From assembly GCF_037893015.1 (NCBI RefSeq), contig NC_133666.1:655986869-656050868 (forward strand): 64,000 bases of DNA. The letters run 5' to 3'. Of this stretch, positions 26,701 through 38,700 are shown piece by piece. The notes beneath the pieces are model-generated. The model made no database searches. It was not told the DNA's origin and saw only the letters and a program-made list of their open reading frames with translations. Every line of letters starts with the position of its first letter. Within the stretch, counting starts at the first letter, position 1. Source of the DNA: Macrotis lagotis (lineage: Eukaryota > Chordata > Mammalia > Peramelemorphia > Peramelidae). Position numbers and translations under genes: made by a program.

Positions 26701-29700
26701 GGCTGTACTGGCCACTTTCTCCAACCTTGTGGAAGAGCCTTCCCATGGTATTTAAGGTTACCTTGGGCTGGAGAATTGCCTCATTGGAACTTTCTGTGGG
26801 TTCTATCTCTAAAAAACTTAGCTAAGTCATAATTTTAAGGTTTTTGAAATATTTTGGACAGAGCTCCTAGGAAAAGCTAGCTGTTCTCATGCTGCCATCT
26901 TGGCTTTGCCCCAATATATAACAAATTTTTTTTTTTTAGTTTTTTGCAAGGCAATGGGGGTTAAGTGGCTTGGCCAAGGCCACACAGCTAGGTAATTTTA
27001 AGTGTCTGAGGCCAGATTTGAACTCGGGTACTCCTGACTTCAGAGCCAGTGCTCTATCCACTGCACCACCCAGCTGACACCATTACAATCTTAAAGAAGG
27101 TTTGTGTAGACTTTTTTTGTTTTTGTCCTTTAATCAACTTTCCCCTGAAGCCATCCTCCACTGACTTCTCAGGACTCCAAAGTGAGCCTTAATTATGCCA
27201 GCCCTGACGTAAGTCGTGGAAGCATTTCAAGGATGGATCAGCATCAGGTCAGTATATAATGATTTCTGAGACCAAGACTAGAGACGCTTATCACCGTGTT
27301 ACTAGGTGTTTAAACTCTGGTCACAACTAACTCATAAAACTACTTAATGACATGTGGAAGGAGGACAATTTGCATCAGCAAATGAGGTGCCCACACCAAA
27401 GAAATTCCAAAAAAAGTAATAACTCCTTTCTAGGGGTCTTTGTAGCTAACGGATAAGATGTAGAATCAGAAGGATCCAAATTGAAATCCTGCACCAAATA
27501 TTTACTAGTTGTGGGACCTTAACAAGTCTGTCAGTAAATGTGTTTTAAGTGTCTACTATGTGGTAGGTCCTGGGCTAAGTGCTTTACAAATGTTTCCTCA
27601 CAACAAATCTACTCCGTATGATGAGTCTGAGGGAGGAAGGCGCTATTACCGCCCCCCCTCCATCTCATAGCTAAAGGAAGAAACCACTAACCACCTTCCT
27701 CCCACTCTGGCCCTTGCTCAGTCCATGTCTTCTTTTACTGCTATGCTGCATAGCAATGTCTCCCCAGAAGGCTTTCTTCCCTTGGCTCCAAGATGGAGGT
27801 TGAGGACCCTCCAGCAGTCTTTGCTTCCTGGCAGACAACATTCAACCCCACTCTCCACATTCTAGGGGTTATACGAGTACAAGGAGGCAGCAGCGAGGAG
27901 CTGGCGACTTTGGGGAGTCAGCTCCTCTACCTGTAAACCCAAGATACACTAGCCTGGGTCTGAAGCTGCTCTGAGCTCTAAAGCACTATGAATTCTAACA
28001 GGAGTGTTCACCTGTTAGAAAGCAGGATCCCTCAAATGCTCTGATTTCCAATCCATGTTTCTTCAAGCACCTACCTTTTAAATATTCTCTAATTCGTGTC
28101 TTCAATTCTGCAGATTTATTTTTACTTCTTTCACAAATTACCTGTTGAAAGATACAAGAAAGAAATAGTATATTTAAATTCTGTTGATTTTTTTTTTGAA
28201 CCATGAAATTGGAAAGGAAAGAAAAAAAAGGGGGCAGCCAAGTGGTGCAGTAGATAGAGCACCGGCCCTGGAGTCAGGAGTACCTGAGTTCAAATCCAGC
28301 CTCAGACACTTAATAATTACCTAGCTGTGTGGTCTTGGGCAAGCCACTTAACCCCATTGCCTTGCCAAAAAAAAGAAAAAAAAAGGAAAGAAAAAAGATC
28401 AATAATCCTGACACAGACTATTTTGTTAACATTCTCTGTCTTGGTTTATTCTTCAGTTTTAACTCCTATTAGAATTAGGATGTTTATTCAAGTGGAAACT
28501 TATATTCTCCAATCCTTCTCTGTTGTATCTGAAAGTTAGAGTACGTGTGATGGATGGGAGAGGGGTCCGGAGGAAAGTTTCCTCATCTATAAAAAGAAGG
28601 GAATAGACAAAAATGACCTCTCAGGTTTCTTTTAGTCCTAGATCTTTGATCTTGTGACATGCTTTAATAGAGGAGGCAGAAATGACACTCATTACGAAAA
28701 AAGATATGCATCAAAGTTGCTTTGAGGTGTCTTTGTAGGAAAACAGACAGGCTTTCCAAATGATATAATTTATGATAGTAATAATTACAATCAGAAAGTA
28801 ATAAAATCATTTGCCCAGTAAAATAAAAAAGACCACCACATCTTTACCGGCTTACAATTTGCTGAAGGATGTTGAGAAGGCAAATGCTTACTGTTTATTA
28901 ATTGTCAAAAAACATCTGATTGAGGCTTTCTTCCAACAAAGTATCCATTCATACATGAAAATGACCTAAGATACTGTAAAAGCTTAACAACAGAAATAAC
29001 TTCTTTTAATGATTCTGAGCATAAACATTGGGGCAGTTAGGTGGATTCAGTGGATAGAGTGCCAGGCCTGGAATCAGGAAGACATATTTTCCTGAATTCA
29101 AATCTGACTTCCGACACTGACTAGCTGTGTGTCCCTGGGCAATTCACTGAAACTAGCCTGCCACAGTTTCCTCATCTGTAAAATGAGCTGGAGAAGGAAA
29201 TGGCAAACCACTCCAGTATCTTTGCTGAAAAACCCAAAATAGGGTCAACAAGAATTGGACACAACTGAATACAACTGAATAAATCAAACACCAAGCTAGA
29301 TATACAACAGGGACATATATATGTTTGACAATGGTGCTCAAGGAAGAATCCAAATTAGACATATTTCCTGTGAGAGCTTCTAGATGCTTCTACAGATGTA
29401 GATGACACAACATAGCACAGAAAGTGTCCTTGAGGATTTAGAAGACTGAACTCAAGCCCTCCTCTGTCACACATGGAACTGACCCTAGACAAGTCATTTG
29501 CCCAGGTAATTCTCTAAGAAACAAGACCAAACAGGAGTCAGGCTATCTCCTTGGCTTCAGAAATCCCCTTGAGAAATTCCCTACACGAATTAAAATCACT
29601 TGTCCAGAAAATTTTTTTTAAATTATATCCCAGAACACTGTAAAATTTCCTGGAAAAAACAAACCATTTAAAAGTTTCACTTTTAACAGGAAATACCAAA

Positions 29701-32700
29701 TAGACAAATAATGTCTGGGGTCTTAGTAACACAGGCCATGCAGTTGGAAGGAGAAGCTACAGAATCTATCAGTATGGCTATCCAGGACAGAAAGCACCGC
29801 AGGAAGGAATGAGGGACCCTTCTGCAATCCAGATCACTCAAAATGATTAGGCTCCAGGGAGGGTTGGCAAGAGGGGAAGAAAAACAGGGGGTGAGGGGAA
29901 GGGCAACACGGATCAAGCCCATTATCCCCCTGACTCCTGTTAAAAATGCCTCCTTGGTCATACAGGAGCAAGAGAAATCTGCTACACTGGTGCCATACTC
30001 TTCAGTTGTGGGTATTATAGCCCACATCTCACAACTACTCTCCTTTTATATCCTTTTGTCCTGGTCCCTGAGGCTCCTCAACAAGCCATTCCATTTCACC
30101 CAGAATGGACCACTTTTTTGTGTCCCTTATCCCAGGCTTACTCTAACAGCTTTGGACCATCCTTAACCAATTCTTAACCAAATTCCTTCCAATTTGTGTT
30201 TTTTATTTGCTATAGATTTATTTGTCTCTGAAAGAGCAGAATGTATTTAGTATAAACACACTCAATCCCACCACCTATCTACCTGAGACAAAAAGTGAGG
30301 ATGAGATTTTAGACTATGAGTATTAAATATTTGGATGCTTTTTCTGGAGAGGACTTGAAGGAAACTCTTTTAGAAGGGGCAGATACTGACTGGTTCTGTC
30401 TCAGAAATGATGGAGACTAGATTGCTGTTTATGCAATCCTTTCTAGAAAAGGAAAATTCCCCACCTGGTGAATTTTGAGCCTTGCCTTTAACACTATGAC
30501 AAGTTAATTTGCTGTCGGGCAAGAATTACACCTGATTCAAATCAAACAGAGATAAGGGAGTTTTACCCTGTCATATGATAACTTGTTACTTTCAAGAAGT
30601 TTTGTAAATCTTTATCAAATCTATTCGATAACTGATAAATCAAAATCAAGGATCTGTAAGGATCCACTGCTTTTGATCAAAGGAATGCCAAAAGTTATGC
30701 TTTTTATATTGATTACTTTGATTTGTAAAATAAATAGTAACAATAACAATAACTTAGTTTCTTGAGTCTTTTTCATAGGCAGAGTGGCCCTGGGAAACAC
30801 TGAAAACAAAGCAGACAGAGCAATTTGTTTTAATACTAACTCTCCACATTCAAACTGTTAACTGTGATTTCATAACATCTCTTGAATACACCCATTCTCT
30901 CTTCTGACACTGCCACCATCCTACAATACAGGCCCTCATCGCATCAAATATGACCTATGGCAAATGTTGGAGGTTTTCCTGCCTCAAATCTCTCCCCATT
31001 CCAGTCCATCCTCCCCTCAGCTATCCAAGTGATCTTACAGAGGCACAGGTCTGATCCAACCCCCCACCCCCAAAAAACAAAAAAAGAAACTCTAGTGACT
31101 CAACAACATTGTCAAGGATCAATATAAAATTTTCTTTTTAGTGGTCCAACTTCTTAATTTGCCACCCCATCACCATCATAAAATACATGATCCAGTGATT
31201 CACTGCTTCCAGTGAATCCTACTTTCCCTGCTCCTCTCCACTTACTGACTTCCTTAAAGTCCTGCTTAAAGTTTCACATTCTTCAGGAAGAATATCCCTA
31301 TTATTACCAAACCAATCCAATAAACATTATTTAAGTGCCTATTATGTGCCAGCCAATATACTAAGAGCTGGGGACAATTAATAAAAAAAGGAAGGCAGTC
31401 CCTGTCCTCAAGGAGCTCATAATCTAAAGGGAGAAGACAGCATACAAAAGGAGGCACAAAAGAGTGGGGAGGGGAAAAGACACTCCAGGAGTTCTTAGAT
31501 ACAGAATGGAGTGAAGGGTGAGTCCAACCCTGACCTTAATTAAGAAAGGCATCATTTGGGAAGGCTGTATTGGCCTTTCGTGTGCTGGGCCTCTAATCAG
31601 AGAGAGGTCCAAGGAGGGGCCAAGTCATGGAAATGTATGGTGCTTCATGGAGTGGAAAGCCCTAGGAGAGCTGCAGAGGCAAAAAAGCCCGAGCCATGCC
31701 ACATGAACATAGAGTAGCCACAATTATGATCTCCCCCGAAGAGGGGGGACTCCCTGACAGCAGGGGCTGTGTTTTCGATGGTCTTTTGTTGCTGGTGCTT
31801 AGGATGGTGCTAGCTCTGAGCAGGCATTAATAAAGAGGCCGCTTTGTGTTTCTGTGCTCCTATCATCTCAATAGACCCTCAACACAGGGGATGCTTCCTG
31901 TGTGTAGAACTCCATGAGGTAAGAATTTGGGCACCTCAGTGTTTGGCCTACTGGTTCAATGAGTAAAAGTTTCATATACCAAAACAGTCCATGGTCAGGT
32001 TCACAAATAATATTACAACCAATTATTAAATTTAATGGTTAACTTACATCTTCAGGAGTTTGTGAATATTTGTTTTTAGAATTTTTTATAATAGCAGGGT
32101 GGGAAGAAAGTACATTGACCACGTCTGCATTTCCAAATTTGCAAGCAAAATGCAAAGGAGTATCGTTTCCCTAAAATAAAGGCAAAAACAAAGTTTAGTA
32201 TTTCCATTTAAGTATTAACTGCCTCACAGAGTTGCTGTAAGAATAATATTATTTAAAATGTCATAAAATATATGTGCCCCCACCATTGGCAACTTACCCA
32301 TAACAGTTAAACAGAAATACTGTGTGAATTCAAGAAACAAAGTTTATTGATGAATAATTGTAAAGATAGGTAATAATTTGGTAGTTCTGGTGGTTATGAA
32401 TGTACTTTACCAGAAAACTGGAAACTGACTTTATCTTACCTCAAAGCAACTAAAAGCCCTAATAACCTATCCTTACACTGAAACTAATGGAAATAAAGAC
32501 AAACTTCATGGAGAATAAGCACTGGAGTTACAAAAGGGATGTCACTGTTTCTGCAGGGAGGTTTTTGGGCAAAATTGTAATACCATCACATTTAAAAGTT
32601 ATTTGTGGAAGGTTTCCATTCCTTTCTAAGTCTTGTAAAGAATAAACATATGTTCCAAAAATCTCTATGCCCTAGAGCAACATGAATTTTCTTTGGATCT

Positions 32701-35700
32701 GTCATGTCACAGGCCACTCTCGCGCCCGTGTCCGTCGTGCCCCCCACCATGCTGTCGGCCTTCGCCCGCCCCGCTGCCGCCGCCCTCCACCGCTGTCTGA
32801 GCACCTCAGCGCAGAATAATGCAAAAGTAGCTGTGCTAGGTGCTTCTGGAGGAATTGGCCAGCCCCTCTCACTGCTCCTGAAGAATAGCCCTCTGGTAAG
32901 CCGTCTGACCCTCTATGACATTGCTCACACCCCTGGTGTAGCAGCTGATTTGAGCCACATTGAGACCAGAGCAAATGTAAAAGGTTATGTGGGACCTGAG
33001 CAGCTGCCAGATTGCTTGAAAGGCTGTGACGTTGTCGTGATTCCTGCAGGAGTCCCCAGAAAGCCAGGAATGACTCGTGATGACCTTTTCAACACCAATG
33101 CTACAATCGTAGCTACTCTGGCTGCTGCCTGTGCCAAGCACTGCCCAGAAGCCATGATCTGTATTATTGCATACCCGGATCTGTCATGTCATTATTTTTA
33201 AAGAACCAAGGATGATGAACCCAGACTGGACCTGCCCTAGTCTGAGAGTTACTTGGTGTGCTCAAGAGGTCACCAGCATCATTGCAGGTGCTGTGTGGCT
33301 GAGACAGGGCTGGAACTCAGATGTTCCTGATTCTGAGGCCAGCTTTCTGTCACTACATTCTCCTGCCTCTTCAATGAACTCTTCTTAAAAATACTATTGT
33401 TAATTGACATCTCCTCTCTCTCTCTCTCTCTCATCAACTCCAGCATATATTAAGTTATAGAAATTAAATGCTCATCAAGAATAAGATGTCATTTGTCTAC
33501 ATTTTGGGGGACTGGCTCACAAATACAACATTCTATATAGGTTATTTGGAATTATAAAATGAAAATGCCCTCCCCTTTTTCCCTGTCCCCCCAAATCTTA
33601 CCCTTCCTTTCAAGTTCTCTTGTGATCCTTGCCGTCACCCCCTTCCCTGCCAAAGACCCTTCATAAGGGAGCCCATAAGCACTTACAACAGATAAGCGGT
33701 TATCTTTTCATGTGTATATGTCATGTTTCCTCAAATATACTCTAAAATTTTTAAGGACAGAGATGGAGGAGAAACAGAGGAGGCATACAATAAACATCTA
33801 ATGACTGGTAATCAGTACTCAGTATTTTCCTATAGACAAGACTATAAAATCCTATAAAAGATTAATTGAGGGGGGAAAAAAGTGCAAACTCACCTGTTTA
33901 TCAGGAGTGTTTAGATAAAGGTCAACAATATAGCGAATACGATCTTGCAACATGACCTCATCATCATCTGGGTACATAAGTCGCATAAATTCAGGATTTT
34001 CCAAAGTGTCTAAAATCAATTGGCAGATACGAGCCTGATTCTCTTTGGTGGCCACATGCATGACATTGTACCTACATCCTTCCTGAAACAAAACTGCACA
34101 TTATATGTCATCTGAAACTTAAAACATGAACCCTCATTTCACTGTAAATGCACCTTTCCTCATTACTCGAACAGAAGATACGGGATCACTTTTACATTAA
34201 ATGCCTTGAAGGTTTATTGGATGATATAGGATGAAAAGAGGCTTACCTGAACGACTGTTGGGTTGTCGCCAGAACCAATTAGATAGCGTGGGTTATTCCA
34301 GATCAGTTCTGAAAACATAACTTCATCTCCATTCTCAACAGCTTTTCGGAGTTTGGCAGTCAGGTCCTGGGTACGAGGACTTTTAAAACTGTTTGCTCTC
34401 TCTTTGTTAACTGATTCTGACTCAGGTGAGCATAAACCATCTGTCATCAAAAGACAAAATTCAGAGTGTTTCAAAATAGTCTCTTTGGTTTTAATTCCCA
34501 ATTTTGGAAGGAAATTTCATAATAAATATGAACTACTGTTTCCTCTATGCATCATTTGGGTAGGTAGCTGTGACATGGAGGGTTTTCATGTACCCTTGGT
34601 CCTCTCAGCCCCTCCTGCCCCTTAACAACGGGCCCAATTCAGGGCAGGAGATGAAAAGGGATTGGGGGGATGCTTCTCCAATAAGGTCACAATAGGTCTG
34701 GAAGAAGGAGAGGAGTAAGGGCTTTCCCTTTAGGATCAAGCCATCAGATTACTAAGGCATGAACTACAATCCTTAGAATTAGAAATCACCCTGTAAGGGG
34801 CATAGGTGGTGCAGTGGATAGAGCACCATGGCCCTGGAGTCAAGAGGACCTGAGTTCAAATCCGACCTCAGACACACATAATAACTGCCTAGCTGTGTGA
34901 CCTTGGGCAAATTACTTAACCCCATTGCCCCTCAAATAAATTCTAAAAAAAAAAAGAAAGAAATCACCCTGTGTAGTCCCAAAGAACATGACTGTTAACC
35001 AGGATACCTACTTACTGATATGAAGAATCATTCCAGTGTACCAAGGAAGAGAATATTTTACCCACCTTGATTAAAAAATGGTGTTGTTTTCACTGGAGAG
35101 AGAGGAAAGCAAGTTTTGTTTGGGGATGGAAAATAATCACAGATTCCTTTAGCAAACTTCTCAGCATCTTCTCTGTTTGAGAAAGCTTTAAATCGAGACC
35201 CTTTGATCATTTTGACAGCTTGCAAAGCTTCCTTCTTGTCTTCATAAACATGAATCCTTTCTAGATTAAAAAAAATCAATTTTTAACAATACCACCATCC
35301 AGAAACATAACTCCTCAGCAACCCCATTTTAAACAAAATTTACTTTTAAAATTAACCACCCAGTTTTCTTCTAAAACTTCATTTTTTCCTAGACAAGGAA
35401 AAAAGGAGCTAGATAAACAAAATACCAATTGTAAAAAGAAGCCTGATCTACTTGCTACTTGTGAGATCTTGGGCAAGAAACTAAATGTCTCCAGATCTCA
35501 TCATCCTCTCTGCAAAATGAAGAAATTGGACAAGATAATATCTGAGATTTCCACTAGCTCTAAGATTATGAGATTCCAAGTTCACGACCCTTCACCTACT
35601 TATGGTCCCATTGCCTTGATTCTTAGAAGATCCACAATGGTATTAGATGACACATTTTACATACAGAAATTCAGTAGACTCTCTGGTTGTTTTATCTCTA

Positions 35701-38700
35701 CAGAATGATAGATATGAGAAGAACTGGTCCAAGTTGGCAGTATGAATATGAAAAGGCGTGATTCCAAAGGCACTTTAAAGAAGGGATTTATAATAAATAC
35801 CATTATTCTTTATCAATACTGTAAATATAGCTTAGTACCTAGTCCTAAAATTAAAACTATTTGATGGTAAGACTGTACGATCTTATCATTTGATCCCATC
35901 TCTGGTAAAACCAAGGTCTCTTAACTTACTGTCTTAGTTCTTGGAATATATATGAAAACATGAATGACAGTAAGCACTATGAAGCTATTCTTCAAAGAAG
36001 TGGAATGCATGAAGATAGATCAGGTTAGTTGAAAGAAAAGGGATGAAATAGGGTTGTAGGAGCAGATGGAATAGAGGCAGTAGAACTTGGGTTGCAGAGG
36101 CTTGAAAAATGGATTGGAATGGGGAATGACCAATATAAGTGAAAAAAACAAACAAAAGTGACTTCTTTTTTCATTTTTTTTTGGGGGGGTGTCTTGTTTT
36201 TTGTTTCACAACATGACTAACATGTAAATGTTTGTATGATTGCTCATGTATAATCAACCTATATCAAATTGCTTACCATCTCAGAGAGGGGATGGCTGAG
36301 GAGGAGGAGAATTTGGAAAACAAAATTTTTTAAAATGTTAAAAACTGTTTTTCCATAAATTTAGGGGAAAAATTATTTTTTTAAAAATTCAAAAATTAGA
36401 AAAAAGCACAGTGGAACTTATAGTGAATTCAATTGCAAAGAAAAGTTTTCTATAATAAAAGTAAAATCCAGAGGCTGGTCATTATACAACAATACTAATT
36501 TACCTACACATTAATTTTTCTAAAAAGATATAGTACAACTAGTATTTCCTCCAGGCTCTGCCAAAAAAGTTAACTTTTATTTTTTTTTAAATATCCCTTG
36601 TTTGCTAGTGTTAACAAACAACAGGCAATTAAGTACTTTCTATATGACAGACACTGTGGTAGATGCTGGTCTCGAGGAAATTATTTAGTTCATCACTATT
36701 CTTTACTGTAAAATATATTGTTTGTCCTCAGAATGAATAAAGAAATAGTTCCTTTCTTTTCCTCATCTTCTCAATCATGCCTTCCCACTTTTAACATCTC
36801 TAGAAAAACCACCTTGCCCACCCCCCCCGAAACATGATCCAAAAAAGGACCTAGGAGCTTCCTTTCCATCAATGTGTAAATCACTTTTCATAGTGGGTTA
36901 AGAGAGGCATTTTGAAAATGAAGAGTAAGAGAACTTATAGGCTCACAGATTTAGAGCTGGAAAGATCTTTCAAGGTCATCTAGTCTAACTTCTTTATTTT
37001 AGAGATGAAGCAAAGAGAACCAGAGTGATTCTGGGATCTGCTCAAGAGGTCCTACAGAGAGAAGGCAGTAGAGTCAGGATCTGAACTTTCAGCCTTTTTT
37101 TCCCCACGGTCCATGCTGCAACTAAAGGCCAGTTATCAGTTGTATCTTCTATACATTCAACACATGGCAAAACTTCTTAACATAATGACTGGGATTTCTC
37201 TCAGAATTGATTACAATGAGATTTTTCCTGTATTCTTTATTGAGTGGCCTTTTAAGCAATCCAATACAAAGTTTATTAGAGAAATAACAATGTGAGTGTT
37301 CAAATTTTCCTAATGTAATCAAGTTATCTTGTGATAAATTATTAGTCTAATTCTATGTCAAATTTTACTTCCATCAACTAATTTCAGTTATGATAGAAGA
37401 GTTATATTGTAAAATGGTGAAATAACAGATAAATCATATATTGATTTATCTTAAATAAAATCTGTTTTCCATTTTATCATCTCAAAATCTTTTACTAATT
37501 GTTTATCTATTCTACAATACTGTACTTTTAGGAAAATAAAAATAACAAGGGTATCACACATCAGAAAAGCCTACATAAAAGGAAAAGGTTATTTTAATTA
37601 CTGAAACAGAAATGCTTAAAAATTACCATTTCTTGCTAGGACATCATCATAAACTGGACATACTCCATAGTACAGAGGAGGATCTTTAGATGACATTGAA
37701 ATATCTTTCTGTGAATCAGTGGGAGTCATTCCACCAAGTGGCACAGAAGAGGTCTTATATATTAAAGCATCCTCTTCTGGAGGATTCAAACCCATATTAT
37801 AACCAAAATCTTTGTCTTCAGGTAAACTTGTATGGTTTGCTGGGTTTATCACAGTAGATTTCAAAGTCTGTTTTGTTTCTGTTTGATTACTATCAGCATT
37901 TCCAGAAGCTTTATCTGGGGGGGATAAAAAAACTTCAGCTCCTCCTTGTTGTTCCAGCAAAGCCTGAGCCAGTTTTTTTTCAAAAATGAATCTTGTTGTT
38001 GATGTAATAGGTCCACATTTGAGTCCTGCTTTGACAATTTCTTCTCTAAGAGCATCTGGTTTCAGATCTTTCAATCTGGCTAAAATAACATCCATTGATA
38101 ATTTATCTAGGGACAAGAGGACAAAAATTACACAAACTGAAAATATGCTTTTTTTTGTCTGATGATTGCAATGTTCTATCATTTTGAAATGTTATTAACT
38201 TCTATTTGCTACCTGTTACCTAGAATAACAATCAGTAAATTTATTGTGGTTCCTTTATCTAATTATCAACACAAGTCAAAACTTTAAGATATCTCCTTTT
38301 GGGGTAGGCTAGGTAGCACAGTGGATAGAGCACTGGCCCTGGAGTCTGGGAGTACCAGAGTTCAAATCCGGCCTCAGACACTTAATAATTACCTAGCTTT
38401 GTGGCCTTGGGAAAGCCACTTAACCCCATTGTCCTGCAAAAAAAAAAAAAAAGAAAAAGAAATGAGCAGTAACAGAACAACATTTTTATATATAAACAGA
38501 AACATTGTGTGATGATCAACTATGACAGACAGCTCTTCTTTGTAGTATAATGAGCATAGACAATTCTAAAGGACTTATGATGGAAAATACCATCCACATC
38601 CAGAACAGGAACTATGGAATCTGAATTCAAACCAAAGCTTACTATTATAAATTTTTAAAAATTTGCTTTATGTATTTTCTCCCTTTTTGATTCTTCTTTC

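Larger units (their letters stand above)
23977..26912 (-). mobile_element. half-L1 (HAL1-like), second copy
   Basis: Same organisation as the copy at 6962-9575: minus-strand start GGGGCAAAGCCAAGATGGC near 26912, G/C-rich 5' UTR, decayed ORF1 (about 25100-26100), then a short non-coding 3' part homologous to that of the first copy, and no ORF2. It is broken by SINEs at 24141, 24430 and 24690 and by two insertions at 25498-25806. AT-rich flanks make a target duplication (possibly AATATATA) uncertain. Lies in ANKLE2 intron 7, same strand as the gene. Confidence 0.75.

Noticed and set aside
26363-26832. Overlapping frames of 69-109 codons
   Set aside because: Same reason: the 5' UTR of the second half-L1.
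32704-33201. MDH2 as a working gene
   Set aside because: It lacks more than half of the enzyme, including the catalytic His; the open frame simply reflects recent origin.
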